64,000 nucleotides of DNA, taken from positions 1-64,000 of the forward strand of contig JAOTYD010000009.1 in NCBI GenBank assembly GCA_029862005.1. Direction: 5' to 3'. Both the position numbers and the translations under genes were made by a program. Positions 54,284 through 63,522 of the stretch are shown here, piece by piece. The notes beneath the pieces were generated by a model. It saw only the letters and a program-made list of their open reading frames with translations. It did no database searches and was not told where the DNA came from. The stretch's first letter is position 1. Each line of letters starts with the position of its first letter. The DNA is from Gammaproteobacteria bacterium (GTDB taxonomy: Bacteria; Pseudomonadota; Gammaproteobacteria; GCA-001735895).

Positions 54284-56154
54284 TGGCCTTGCTGCAGATA
54301 TCCGAACCCGGTGGATCCAGCGCACCACATCAGCACCGTAACTCGGTCGGCATCGATCTGGGCACCACGAATTCACTGGTGGCGACCGTGCGCAGCGGAG
54401 AGGCGGTATGCCTGGCCGATGGAGAGGAACGCAGCCTGCTGCCGTCGGTCGTCCATTTTGGCGACCAGGAAATCCTCACTGGCCACCAGGCATTGTCCTT
54501 GCAGACCCTTGATCCGCTAAATACCGTTTCCTCGATAAAAAGAATGATGGGTAGAGGACGGGAAGACGTCAGCCAGCTCGGTAGTTCCGTGCCTTATCAA
54601 TTCGTGGTCAGCGAAGAAAGTAATGTTCCGAGGATCCGAACCCGAAGCGGCGATTTCAGTGCGGTCGAAATTTCGAGCGAAATTCTAAAAACATTGTCCC
54701 GTCGCGCGGTTCAGAGCACGGGTGGAGATCTCGATGGCGTCGTTATCACCGTGCCTGCTTATTTCGATGATGCCCAGCGTCAGGCGACGCGCGATGCGGC
54801 GAAACTAGCCGGCCTGAACCTGTTCCGGTTATTAAACGAACCGACCGCAGCGGCGGTGGCCTACGGACTGGATCAGCAAAACGATGGATTGATCGCGGTT
54901 TATGATCTCGGTGGTGGCACCTTCGATATATCGATATTGCGACTTAACAAGGGTGTATTCGAGGTTCTTGCTACCGGGGGTGATTCATCGCTCGGCGGAG
55001 ACGATATGGATCATGCGCTGGGTGAGTGGATAATCGAGCAGGGCGGCTTCACCGGTATCGATGCAGGTCTCGCCCGGAGAATCCTGTTCGCGGCGCGCAC
55101 TGCGAAAGAGGCACTTTCGGGCGCCGACTCCGCTGAAATTGTCATCGACCATGAGGGACAGCATTGGAGCGGTGTTGTCGATCGAGACTTGTTCGAAACC
55201 CTGATTGATCCCCTGGTAAAAAGAACACTGAGCGCTTGCCGACGTGCGGTGCGAGATGCCGGAATTTCGAAACACGATATCGGTGAAGTTGTCATGGTCG
55301 GCGGATCTACCCGGGTGCCATTGGTGCAGTTAATGGTAGGCGATTATTTTGAACGCAAGCCGATGTGTGATCTCGATCCTGACCAGGTGGTTGCGCTCGG
55401 TGCCGCAATTCAGGCGGATATACTGGCAGGCAATAAGCCTGGCAGCGATATGCTGTTACTTGATGTACTACCGCTGTCCCTGGGGATAGAGACCATGGGT
55501 GGCCTGAGCGAAAAGATAATCCATCGTAATTCACCGATTCCGGTGACCCGGGCACAGGAGTTCACAACCTTCAAGGATGGTCAGACCGCGATGTCAATTC
55601 ACGTGGTCCAGGGTGAACGCGAACTGGTTTCTGACTGTCGGTCATTGGCGCATTTCGAGTTACGTGGATTTCCACCGATGAATGCTGGTGCCGCCCGCAT
55701 CCGTGTGACCTACCAGGTAGATGCCGATGGCCTGATGTCTGTGACGGCCGAGGAACTCACCAGCGGAGTTGCCGCAGATATCGTGGTCAAACCTTCTTAT
55801 GGCTTGACCGACACTGAGATCGAATCGATGCTGCGGGACTCGATGGATCATGCCCGTGAGGATATCATGCAACGTATGCTCAGGGAGGAACAGGTCGAAG
55901 CCAGAAGGGTGATTGAAGCGATTGATGCCGCGTTGGCACAGGACGGGGAGATCCTGCTGAGCGAAGCCGAAATCGCGCAAATCCGGCAGCACAGGGACGC
56001 ACTCGATACGGTTATCGATACGGCACCGGCAGACGAACTGAAGCAATTGATCAAGGCGATAGAGGATGCGAGTGAATCTTTTGTTGCGAAACGCATGAAC
56101 GCGAGCGTAAAACAGGTGCTCACCGGTAAACAAATTGACGAGGTTGATGTTTGA
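54283..56154 (+). CDS. hscA: Hsp70-class chaperone HscA
   Basis: Specialised Hsp70 of 623 residues (E. coli 616). Nucleotide-binding domain starts [20 protein letters not shown]; the linker is [17 protein letters not shown]; the substrate domain follows. It uses ATP to release clusters from IscU by binding an LPPVK peptide. Whether it has another client here is open, because iscU is absent. It overlaps fdx by 1 nt (TGATG). Confidence 0.95.
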   Translation: MALLQISEPGGSSAPHQHRNSVGIDLGTTNSLVATVRSGEAVCLADGEERSLLPSVVHFGDQEILTGHQALSLQTLDPLNTVSSIKRMMGRGREDVSQLGSSVPYQFVVSEESNVPRIRTRSGDFSAVEISSEILKTLSRRAVQSTGGDLDGVVITVPAYFDDAQRQATRDAAKLAGLNLFRLLNEPTAAAVAYGLDQQNDGLIAVYDLGGGTFDISILRLNKGVFEVLATGGDSSLGGDDMDHALGEWIIEQGGFTGIDAGLARRILFAARTAKEALSGADSAEIVIDHEGQHWSGVVDRDLFETLIDPLVKRTLSACRRAVRDAGISKHDIGEVVMVGGSTRVPLVQLMVGDYFERKPMCDLDPDQVVALGAAIQADILAGNKPGSDMLLLDVLPLSLGIETMGGLSEKIIHRNSPIPVTRAQEFTTFKDGQTAMSIHVVQGERELVSDCRSLAHFELRGFPPMNAGAARIRVTYQVDADGLMSVTAEELTSGVAADIVVKPSYGLTDTEIESMLRDSMDHAREDIMQRMLREEQVEARRVIEAIDAALAQDGEILLSEAEIAQIRQHRDALDTVIDTAPADELKQLIKAIEDASESFVAKRMNASVKQVLTGKQIDEVDV

Positions 56155-56492
56155 TGACCAAGGTCACCATACTACCCCATGAGGAAATTTGCCCCGAGGG
56201 TGCAGATATAGAGGTGGAACCCGGTATCAGCTTATGCGATGCGATGTTGAGCAACGGTATCGAGATTGAGCATGCCTGTGAAAAATCCTGCGCCTGCACA
56301 ACTTGCCATGTATACGTGCGCGAGGGTTTTAATTCGCTCGAAGAATCCAGTGAAGATGAAGATGACTATCTCGACAAGGCCTGGGGGCTGGACATGGATT
56401 CGCGCCTGAGTTGCCAGGCAATCGTCGCAGATGAACCATTGACTATCGAGATACCGAAATACACCATCAACATGGTGTCCGAAAATCACTAG
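56154..56492 (+). CDS. fdx: [2Fe-2S] ferredoxin of the Isc system
   Basis: Adrenodoxin-type ferredoxin of 112 residues. The cluster ligands are in HACEKSCACTTCHVYV (C-x5-C-x2-C) with the fourth in RLSCQAIV. It gives electrons for cluster assembly. The acidic stretch LEESSEDEDDYLD is typical. A TTG one codon earlier is possible, but the ATG overlapping the hscA stop is preferred. Confidence 0.95.
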   Translation: MTKVTILPHEEICPEGADIEVEPGISLCDAMLSNGIEIEHACEKSCACTTCHVYVREGFNSLEESSEDEDDYLDKAWGLDMDSRLSCQAIVADEPLTIEIPKYTINMVSENH

Positions 56493-56501
56493 GAGCAAAT
56501 C

Positions 56502-56702
56502 ATGAGTCTTAAGTGGACCGATACACTGGATATAGCCATTGAACTGGCCGAGACACATACCGATGTTGATCCGCAGTATGTACGTTTTACCGACCTCCAC
56601 GCATGGGTCTGCGCGCTTGAAGATTTTGATGATGATCCCAATCATTCGAATGAAAAGATCCTTGAGGCCATCCAGATGGCCTGGATCGAAGAGGCTGATT
56701 GA
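56502..56702 (+). CDS. iscX: Fe-S assembly protein IscX
   Basis: Acidic protein of 66 residues, the same length as E. coli IscX/YfhJ. It has the family pattern [20 protein letters not shown] and ends [10 protein letters not shown]. IscX binds IscS and modulates its rate or carries iron. Last gene of the isc operon, 9 nt after fdx. Confidence 0.95.
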   Translation: MSLKWTDTLDIAIELAETHTDVDPQYVRFTDLHAWVCALEDFDDDPNHSNEKILEAIQMAWIEEAD

Positions 56703-56905
56703 TGGATTAGATTCAAGCGCCATCCCTCATTTCAGGTTGATGACGCCATTCTCTCTGGTAATCAACTACTTTCAGTGTGTTTTTAACGTGATTTAGATGC
56801 TTTTTTCAACAATGTGAATTATTTTTTTTAGTTAGTTTTTTTTCGATTAAGCCCTAACTTACAGTATTTTAAGAATTAAACTTAAAGTGCTTTCTCACTA
56901 AAGAG

Positions 56906-56923
56906 CTGTGAAGAGCGTCACAG
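56906..56923 (+). promoter_or_regulatory. Perfect CRP/Clp-type site upstream of rpfF
   Basis: CTGTGAAGAGCGTCACAG is a perfect match to TGTGA-N6-TCACA with one extra paired base at each side. It lies about 171 bp before the rpfF start. In Xanthomonas the CRP relative Clp is a c-di-GMP-sensing regulator in the DSF pathway; plain CRP is the alternative. Confidence 0.7.
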
Positions 56924-56964
56924 TTCGCTTGCAATCATCTCCGGTTTCGGTAAATTACAACTCA

Positions 56965-56978
56965 TAATCCATGGATTA
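56965..56978. promoter_or_regulatory. 14-bp perfect palindrome in the rpfF upstream region
   Basis: TAATCCATGGATTA is its own reverse complement and lies 42 bp downstream of the CRP/Clp site. It could be a second regulator site close to the transcription start. Confidence 0.4.
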
Positions 56979-56993
56979 AATAAAGTGGATAAG

Positions 56994-57026
56994 GCGCTGA
57001 AATTAAAGAAATTTCGTTATCAGCGC
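56994..57026 (+). promoter_or_regulatory. Hairpin in the probable rpfF leader
   Basis: GCGCTGA and TCAGCGC form a 7-bp stem around a 19-nt loop that itself holds AAATT/AATTT. It ends 67 nt before the rpfF start. There is no T-run; a leader structure or operator is possible. Confidence 0.35.
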
Positions 57027-57093
57027 AAATTACCAAAGCTATTCTCGAACGCAATGTTCGGGCGGAAGACATCGATAATAGGAGAGAAGCACC

Positions 57094-57972
57094 ATGAGTA
57101 ACGTAGCATACATCAGTGAAGTTGCGGCTGAACGGCAAACCTACGCTAGGGAATCCCAGTTAAAAACCTACTACGATACCAGAAACCGGATTATCTGGCT
57201 TCTGATGAAGGGCGCACCACGCCCGGCGTTCACGTTAAAGCTGCTGAACGAAATTACTAGTCAAATCAAGACCGTTCAGCAGGACATGGCGGAAAGCGAT
57301 GGCGAAAAATACGATTTTCTCGTCCTCGGTTCCGACATCGAAGGCGTATTCAATCTGGGCGGCGATCTCGACCAGTTCTGCCAGTATATCCGTAATCGCG
57401 ACAGGGACGGGCTGCTCAGATATGCGAAGCTTAGTATCGATCTCGTGTATCAAAACCTGGTCCATTTTGGCGCGGATATGAAGAGCATTTCGCTGATACA
57501 GGGCGATGCGCTGGGCGGCGGTTTCGAAGCGGCGTTTTCCGCCAACATCGTGGTAGCCGAGCGCGGCACCAAATGTGGATTGCCCGAGGTTCTTTTCAAT
57601 ATGTTCCCCGGCATGGGCGCCTTTTCGATTCTGTCGAGAAAGATCGGTTTCGCCGCGGCGGAAAAGATGATCATGAGCGGCGGCGTCTACAGCGCGGAAA
57701 AACTCTACGATATGGGTCTGGTTGACATACTGGCGGAAAAAGGCGAGGGCGAGGTCGCGATATACCAGTATATCAAGTCCACCCAACGATCGAATAACGC
57801 CTATCGCTCGATGCAGCAGGTCAAGGATATCTGTAACCAGGTAAGCTATCAGGAATTGATAGATATCGGGACAGTATGGGCCGATGCGGCGCTTAAACTC
57901 AGCGAGAAGGATCTACGCATGATGCAGCGCCTGGTCCGCCGGCAGAACAACCGCATGCAGGAAAGCGTCTAG
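57094..57972 (+). CDS. rpfF: DSF synthase, RpfF-like enoyl-CoA hydratase/thioesterase
   Basis: Crotonase-fold enzyme of 292 residues that makes diffusible-signal-factor fatty acids from acyl-ACP. It has VFNLGGDLDQFCQYIR, GDALGGGFEAAFSANIVVAE and GLPEVLFNMFPGMGAFS, all characteristic of RpfF. The two catalytic glutamates E145 and E165 match E141 and E161 of Xanthomonas RpfF. A strong Shine-Dalgarno (GGAGAGAAG) precedes the ATG. It converges on an RpfC-like kinase with only 4 nt between the stop codons, and rpfG follows, completing a DSF synthesis and sensing locus. Confidence 0.92.
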   Translation: MSNVAYISEVAAERQTYARESQLKTYYDTRNRIIWLLMKGAPRPAFTLKLLNEITSQIKTVQQDMAESDGEKYDFLVLGSDIEGVFNLGGDLDQFCQYIRNRDRDGLLRYAKLSIDLVYQNLVHFGADMKSISLIQGDALGGGFEAAFSANIVVAERGTKCGLPEVLFNMFPGMGAFSILSRKIGFAAAEKMIMSGGVYSAEKLYDMGLVDILAEKGEGEVAIYQYIKSTQRSNNAYRSMQQVKDICNQVSYQELIDIGTVWADAALKLSEKDLRMMQRLVRRQNNRMQESV

Positions 57973-57976
57973 CAGG

Positions 57977-60544
57977 CTAGCGCTCAGGTAATTTCTTCGA
58001 ATATATGTTGTCTTCTTCGACCGTCGCTGCATTGTTCAATGCAGCGACGGTCCTTTCAAAAACTTCCGCGATCTGCTCGCTCATCTGCTTGATCTTTTTG
58101 CTGCCCATATCGTAGGGCTTTAATGCTTCCCCTCCCAGGCATACCTCTACCAGCCGGTTGGCACCCAGTTCGGTCGCCGAGCCCTTGAGCGCATGCAGAT
58201 GTTCGCGGTACTCGAGGTAGTCGTCATACATGGATTTCTTGATGTCCAGCACGTGCTGCGCGCCTTCCTTCTCGAAATTATTTAGCAGCGTTTTGATGAA
58301 ATCAGGATCATCGCCGAGTACGTCGAGTTCGTGCAAAATGATATTGTCGAACCATTCGGACTCGTTGTAGTTGCTGCGTAACTGGGTCCTGGATTCCCGA
58401 GGCGCGGGTTTTTCCATTGTCTTGGCTTTGCGGGTATTTTTCGACAGCGAAGCAATACACTCGAGAAGTCCGCGGGCGTCGATCGGCTTGGTGAGGAACC
58501 GGTTCGCACCGGCAGCCAGTGACTTCTCGCGGGCATCGGGCGTGGCGTCGGCGGTCAGCATGATGACCGGTAACTGACCGCCGGTATCCATGAAGCGCAG
58601 CGACTGCACCACCTCGACACCCGAGACTTCGGGCATGTTCATGTCGAGGATGAGCATGTCGATCTGGTCCAGTTCATCGGACAGTATATCCAGAGCTTTT
58701 TCACCAGTATCGGCGATGCGCACGTTATGGCCCGCGTTGCGCAGGATGCCGTTGATGACCTGCTGGTTCACCTGGTTGTCTTCCGCGACCAGGATATTCA
58801 ACGTCGATACACCGGCCTGCTTGGCGTAATGCTCGGCCATAGTGACGATCTTGCTGTCGTTCAAGTTCACGCTCTGCGCCGCGTGCAATGCGTTGAACAG
58901 GAGTCGTTTCTCTTCGGGATTAGCGATTGTCGATATGTAGTAATGGTTCGAACGGTTGGCGTCGATCATGGTATCGGACGAATTGATCAACACCATGGAA
59001 GTATTTTCCAGTAAACCCTCGGACTTCACCATTTGCGCGAACTGCACTGCGTTGATATCGATCAGGCAGTCCTGGTCGACCACAATCGTCTCGTAGGGAT
59101 TGTCGTCATCGTCCGCCTGGATCATCTGCGACAGGGCGCGGCTCGAGGTGCGTACCCAGTCGAAATTGGCTTGCCATTGTTTGAGCGCAGGTCTGATCAC
59201 GCTGGCGGTATCCTCACCTGACAGCAGCAATACGTGGTTTTCGGAAATACTGATTTCCGGGTTGGTGCTCGCCAGGAACGGAAGTTCGAACCAGAAAGTG
59301 GAACCCTTTCCGACCTCGCTGACGACGCCGACTTCACCGTGCATCAACTCGACCAGTTCCTTCGATATCGTTGTTCCGAGCCCGGTGCCGTCGAATGTTC
59401 GACTGGTGCCGGCGTCGGCCTGGGTGAAATCGTCGAAGATCTTGCCGAGGTCCTCCTCGGCGATGCCGATGCCGGTATCGACGATTTCGAAACGAATCCG
59501 CGGTGCCGACACAGTGCCCCCGATTAACCCCACCGACAGGATCACCGAACCCCTCTCGGTAAACTTGATCGCGTTATTAACCAGGTTGATGAGCACCTGG
59601 CGCAGATGTTGCTGATCGCCCTTGAGCGCGAACGGGGTTTCCGGATCGAAATTACAGGACACCGTTAAATTCTTTTTTTCGCCCATCGGCGCAAGCATGA
59701 AAATCACCGAGTTGACAAGCCCGTGCAGGTCGAAATCCCTGGATTCGATGATGATCTTGCCGGCCTCGATCTTGGCTATATCGAGCACGTTCTCGATCAG
59801 TTCCAGCAACGTGTTGGCCGAATTGTGCATCGTGTTGACGAGTTCCTGCTGTTCGTTGTTCAGCTTGGTTTCGCGCAGCAGATCACCCATGCCGATGACG
59901 CCGTTCAGCGGTGTTCTGAGTTCGTGTGACATGTTGGCGAGAAAGCGGCTCTTGGCCTCGTTGGCCTGCTTGGCCATGTCCACCGCGGCGTGCAGTTTCT
60001 TGATCAGGAAACTGGCGTAAATCGGCAACAGGCAAATTGTCAGTAGCAGGCTGACACCGAAGATGTGGTGTTGTTGCCAATAGTCGCCCCAGATGACGAC
60101 CGCGGAAAAGCCGAGAATGGCGATGGCCTGTGAAATGTAGAGATTGGTGAGGCCGTAGCGAAAGCCGTTGCCGAGGATAACCCAGGGATAAATCACGAAA
60201 AATAGCACAGTTTCGGCACCAGAGTGGTACATCAGCCACGACAGCAGACCCATGTCCAGCACTGCGCCGCAAATCCGTCTGAACTGCGATGGCACTGGCT
60301 TAATGACAATTGCGGTAAAAATCGCCAGAGCAGACGTGTAATAGATAATGCACATCAGCCCCACCAGCGAAGTGAGCGTATTGACGAAGGTTTCGCCCTG
60401 GTTCCAGGGGATAAAGACGTAACCAATTACGATGAAACTGATCGCGAGTCTCAGCTTGGCCTGTTCTGGTTCAGAGTCGCCGGTGCCTTTTAGTCTTCTG
60501 TTTAATCGACCAAAAAAACTGGAATTTATTTCAGTGGAGGCCAT
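57977..60544 (-). CDS. rpfC: RpfC-like hybrid sensor histidine kinase
   Basis: Membrane hybrid kinase of 855 residues. About five membrane segments (residues 30-185) form the sensor, then the phospho-acceptor His207 (NMSHELRTPLNGVIGMGD), an ATPase domain with FDGTGLGTTISKELVELMHG, a receiver domain (AEDNQVNQQV, phospho-Asp in MLILDMNMPE), and a C-terminal HPt domain (HLHALKGSATELGANRL). This is the exact order of Xanthomonas RpfC, the DSF receptor. It is 21 nt downstream of rpfG on the same strand. Extra degenerate receiver-like sequence lies at about 430-550. Confidence 0.9.
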   Translation of the reverse strand: MASTEINSSFFGRLNRRLKGTGDSEPEQAKLRLAISFIVIGYVFIPWNQGETFVNTLTSLVGLMCIIYYTSALAIFTAIVIKPVPSQFRRICGAVLDMGLLSWLMYHSGAETVLFFVIYPWVILGNGFRYGLTNLYISQAIAILGFSAVVIWGDYWQQHHIFGVSLLLTICLLPIYASFLIKKLHAAVDMAKQANEAKSRFLANMSHELRTPLNGVIGMGDLLRETKLNNEQQELVNTMHNSANTLLELIENVLDIAKIEAGKIIIESRDFDLHGLVNSVIFMLAPMGEKKNLTVSCNFDPETPFALKGDQQHLRQVLINLVNNAIKFTERGSVILSVGLIGGTVSAPRIRFEIVDTGIGIAEEDLGKIFDDFTQADAGTSRTFDGTGLGTTISKELVELMHGEVGVVSEVGKGSTFWFELPFLASTNPEISISENHVLLLSGEDTASVIRPALKQWQANFDWVRTSSRALSQMIQADDDDNPYETIVVDQDCLIDINAVQFAQMVKSEGLLENTSMVLINSSDTMIDANRSNHYYISTIANPEEKRLLFNALHAAQSVNLNDSKIVTMAEHYAKQAGVSTLNILVAEDNQVNQQVINGILRNAGHNVRIADTGEKALDILSDELDQIDMLILDMNMPEVSGVEVVQSLRFMDTGGQLPVIMLTADATPDAREKSLAAGANRFLTKPIDARGLLECIASLSKNTRKAKTMEKPAPRESRTQLRSNYNESEWFDNIILHELDVLGDDPDFIKTLLNNFEKEGAQHVLDIKKSMYDDYLEYREHLHALKGSATELGANRLVEVCLGGEALKPYDMGSKKIKQMSEQIAEVFERTVAALNNAATVEEDNIYSKKLPER

Positions 60545-60565
60545 CAGGAAAAGTGGCGACAGCTA

Positions 60566-61708
60566 CTAACCGTCGCTGAAAGTATCATGGATTTTAGTAA
60601 TCGTGTCTAAACGTTCGAAAAAGGCTTCAACACAAATCGGGTCGAACTGGGTGCCCGCATGCTTGTGCAGGTAATCCTGGGCATCCTTGGCATCCCAGGC
60701 GCGTTTATAGGGTCTGGCTGAAACCAGCGCATCATATACATCCGCCACTGTGACGATACGTGCCACCAGCGGAATGTCTTTACCCGAAATACCGTTTGGA
60801 TAGCCGCTGCCATCAAAACGCTCGTGGTGATTGAGCGCAATAATCGAGCCTGTCTGGATATAGCGCGACTGGCTGTGCGATAAAATCGAGTGGCCGATAA
60901 TGGTATGCTGCTGCATGGTCATCCACTCGGTCGGTTCGAATTTGCCGGGTTTGAGCAGGATCCTGTCCTGGATCCCAATCTTACCGATGTCGTGCATCGG
61001 CGCGGCATACTCGATTTCGTCACACTCTTTTTCGCTGAGGCCAAGGGCTTCGGCGATCTCGCGTGAATACCTGGCCATGCGCACAACATGATTCCCGGTC
61101 ACCTCGTCGCGGTATTCCCCCGCCTTGGCGAGGCGCAGCAGGGTTTCATGTTCTCGCGAGACGATCTGCTGGGTCGCAACTTCAACCTGACGTGCCAACC
61201 AGTCGGCGCGATCCTGGATGATGGATTGCTGTTCATGCAGTTTGAGTAGATTACGACAGCTGGTGCGGCATTCGATCTGATCGATTGGACGAGTCAGAAA
61301 TGCCGTTGCCCCGGCTTCCAGGGCATCGTAACGGACCGATTTCTCGCTCACCACGGTAATCATCATGATCGGGATATCCTGGCAGGCCGACCTGGTACGA
61401 ATTTGCTTGATCAGCTCGACGCCATTAATATCGGGCATGCGATAGTCTGTAATGATTAAATCTGGATGGTTGTGATCTAACCAGTGCAGTGCTTCGAGCG
61501 GGTTGGCAAATGATTCGATACTGACATCGTCTTCGGCTTGCTGAATTATCTTTGCGAGGATGGTTCGACCGGTTGATTCATCGTCGACGATTAACACCTT
61601 ACGCTGGCGCCGAAGAATGCTGAGTCGACGGGCGTTTTCATAAGGTTCGATATTTGAGCCCTTTGGAATATCGGTTTTTTTATCTGTGCTCGAAATCAAT
61701 TCTCTCAC
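60566..61708 (-). CDS. rpfG: RpfG-like response regulator with HD-GYP phosphodiesterase domain
   Basis: A 380-residue regulator. The receiver domain has VLIVDDESTGRTILAKII and phospho-Asp in LIITDYRMPDINGVE. The HD-GYP domain has the HD pair in APMHDIGKIGIQDRIL and the GYP motif in HHERFDGSGYPNG, so c-di-GMP hydrolysis is expected. In Xanthomonas it couples DSF sensed by RpfC to a fall in c-di-GMP, which frees Clp to bind DNA. It is first in the rpfG-rpfC operon. Phosphorylation by the RpfC HPt domain is inferred from gene order. Confidence 0.92.
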   Translation of the reverse strand: MRELISSTDKKTDIPKGSNIEPYENARRLSILRRQRKVLIVDDESTGRTILAKIIQQAEDDVSIESFANPLEALHWLDHNHPDLIITDYRMPDINGVELIKQIRTRSACQDIPIMMITVVSEKSVRYDALEAGATAFLTRPIDQIECRTSCRNLLKLHEQQSIIQDRADWLARQVEVATQQIVSREHETLLRLAKAGEYRDEVTGNHVVRMARYSREIAEALGLSEKECDEIEYAAPMHDIGKIGIQDRILLKPGKFEPTEWMTMQQHTIIGHSILSHSQSRYIQTGSIIALNHHERFDGSGYPNGISGKDIPLVARIVTVADVYDALVSARPYKRAWDAKDAQDYLHKHAGTQFDPICVEAFFERLDTITKIHDTFSDG

Positions 61709-61847
61709 CCCATATCGATCCAGAGAGGATCGCGCATAGTAGCAATATCAATGACTTATGTCGCTTTTTTAAACGTTGCTTTATGAGCTTGGTTATAAAC
61801 TGCAGCTTATCTGTTAAGTAATGTTATTCAATAAAATCAAACTGCTG

Positions 61848-61882
61848 TGAGACATACATCTCAAACTGGATGAAAATCCAGT
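61848..61882. promoter_or_regulatory. Inverted repeat and GAAA-loop hairpin between rpfG and the DUF192 gene
   Basis: TGAGA-N6-TCTCA (61848-61863) has the spacing of a CRP-type site with an altered core. It is followed by ACTGGAT-GAAA-ATCCAGT (61865-61882), a 7-bp stem with a GNRA-type loop that ends 13 nt before the DUF192 start and could affect ribosome access. Confidence 0.35.
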
Positions 61883-61895
61883 AATATCGGTAAAT

Positions 61896-62357
61896 ATGTC
61901 ACATTCATATATTTGTAGCACAAATTCCAAAATCCGCCTGCTCGCGGTGCTATTTTTTTTGATCGCGAGTCATGCTCCTGGCGTACTCGCCGGGCCTGAT
62001 ACGATTGATATAAAGATTGGTCAAGGCAGTTACCGGGTCGAGCTTGCGCTGACATCAGCGCAGCGTCGTCAGGGTTTAATGCATCGCGAGCGACTTGCCC
62101 ATAACGGTGGTATGTTGTTGGTCTATCCGCGGCCCGGTGACCATCGTATCTGGATGAAGAATATGAAAATTCCGTTAAGGGTGCTCTGGATCGACGAGCA
62201 ATTCAAGGTGTTGCAAATCCGGCGCCTTGTTCCCTGTGAGGCATCTCCGTGCCCGGTATTTTCAGCACCATTACCGGCACGGTATATCCTCGAGTTAAGC
62301 GATGATGAACACGATGTCAAACCGGGCGACGAGATCGTAGGGCTCAATGCCCTGTAG
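61896..62357 (+). CDS. DUF192 family exported protein
   Basis: A 153-residue protein. It has a signal peptide (IRLLAVLFFLIASHAPGVLA, cleavage at LAG/P) and a compact DUF192 domain: ELALTSAQRRQGLMHRERL, MLLVYPRPGDHRIWMKNMKI and ILEL. Members are small beta-barrel proteins of unknown function. Its last 14 nt overlap the end of the convergent MFS gene. Being next to rpfG may be incidental. Confidence 0.85.
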   Translation: MSHSYICSTNSKIRLLAVLFFLIASHAPGVLAGPDTIDIKIGQGSYRVELALTSAQRRQGLMHRERLAHNGGMLLVYPRPGDHRIWMKNMKIPLRVLWIDEQFKVLQIRRLVPCEASPCPVFSAPLPARYILELSDDEHDVKPGDEIVGLNAL

Positions 62358-63522
62358 ATAACAGGCGACGCCTGTTGTTAAATTTTAACCAGATGTTTGC
62401 CAGCACCACGATGGCGATCAGCGGTGTGACCGCGTAGTTGACGAAGCGCCACCCCCATTCATATTGCAGGGCCCCCGCGCTGAAAGACGATGCCGCCGCC
62501 ACAGTAAATACGGTGAAATCATTGAAAGCCTGCGCCTTGGCGCTTTCGTCACCGCGATAGGTTTCCGTCAGCAGACTGGTGCCACCGATAAACATGAAAT
62601 TCCAGCCGACGCCCAGGGTCAGAAGCGCCGCCCAGAAATGTGAAACGGAACTGCCATGAAAACTCATCAAAATGCATAGCACCATCAGCAAGGTGCCGGT
62701 CATGATAATCCGCTGTGCGCCAAAGCGATTGATCAAATGCCCGGTAAAAAACGATGGCACGAACATCCCGAGTACATGCCACTGGATAACGAAGGCGACC
62801 TCGCTGAATTCATGATGTTGATGCGTCATCTCGAGGGGAGTGGCTGTCATCAGCAAGACCATAATGCCATAGCCAATGGCTGCGCTCGCAACGGCCACGA
62901 TAAACGCAGGTTGTGCCGCTATCTGCAGCATCGGCCGGGTGGTTTGCCTGAAGTCCCGGATTAGAGGTTTTGGCAGTTGCATGAACATAAAATTAATCCC
63001 GTTCAGGCTGTATAGAATTATCACTGATATCAATGTGCCGACGTAAGTGACAGCAAACACGTCTTTACTGAGATTGGCCAGATTCGGTCCGATGACTGCA
63101 GCAAGCACACCACCGGCGAGAACGTAACTGATCGCCGTGTTCTTTTTTTCCGCTGGTGCAACCTCGGTCGCGGCAAACCTGAAGTAGTTGCCGAAGCCGG
63201 TATAAACGCCGATTGCAATCGTGCCGATACAAAACAGCGGGAACAGGCCTTGATAAATTCCGACGGCACCGCAGCCGCCACCGATAATACCGATCAGGGT
63301 CGCGAGCAAAAATCCGCGCTTGCGACCGATCACGCCCATTAACAGCGAGGCCGGGATACTGGTCAGCATGACAGCCACAAAATAGAGTGCGAGTGGCAGG
63401 GTAGCCAGCGCCTTGTTGGTGGCCAGATGACTACCGATAATGGCCGCGGCAGTTACCATCAGGGAATTTACCGACATCATGCTGGCCTGTGCCAGGGCCA
63501 GCTGGATAACGTTACGATTCAT
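62344..63522 (-). CDS. Major facilitator superfamily transporter
   Basis: A 392-residue inner-membrane protein with about 12 hydrophobic segments. MGVIGRKRGFLLATLIG is the loop between segments 2 and 3; FFTGHLINRFGAQRIIMTGT is the equivalent in the second half. A TATPLEMTHQHHEFSEVA loop with three histidines stands in the middle. The start overlaps the stop of the upstream AEC-type gene by 2 nt (ATGA), so the two are coupled. Substrate unknown. Confidence 0.8.
   Translation of the reverse strand: MNRNVIQLALAQASMMSVNSLMVTAAAIIGSHLATNKALATLPLALYFVAVMLTSIPASLLMGVIGRKRGFLLATLIGIIGGGCGAVGIYQGLFPLFCIGTIAIGVYTGFGNYFRFAATEVAPAEKKNTAISYVLAGGVLAAVIGPNLANLSKDVFAVTYVGTLISVIILYSLNGINFMFMQLPKPLIRDFRQTTRPMLQIAAQPAFIVAVASAAIGYGIMVLLMTATPLEMTHQHHEFSEVAFVIQWHVLGMFVPSFFTGHLINRFGAQRIIMTGTLLMVLCILMSFHGSSVSHFWAALLTLGVGWNFMFIGGTSLLTETYRGDESAKAQAFNDFTVFTVAAASSFSAGALQYEWGWRFVNYAVTPLIAIVVLANIWLKFNNRRRLLSTGH

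Larger units (their letters stand above)
56703..57093. other. Intergenic region between iscX and rpfF
   Basis: This 391-bp stretch has no supportable gene. It holds a T-rich zone (about 56800-56860) with no clear terminator stem, a perfect CRP/Clp-type site, a 14-bp palindrome and a hairpin in the probable rpfF leader. Base composition is much more AT-rich than the flanking genes. The rpfF ribosome-binding site (GGAGAGAAG) lies at its end. Confidence 0.75.

Noticed and set aside
51781-56702. An iscU gene hidden in another frame or position of the isc operon
   Set aside because: The junctions between genes are 17 nt or less, and none of the predicted proteins has IscU motifs; IscA is clearly distinct.
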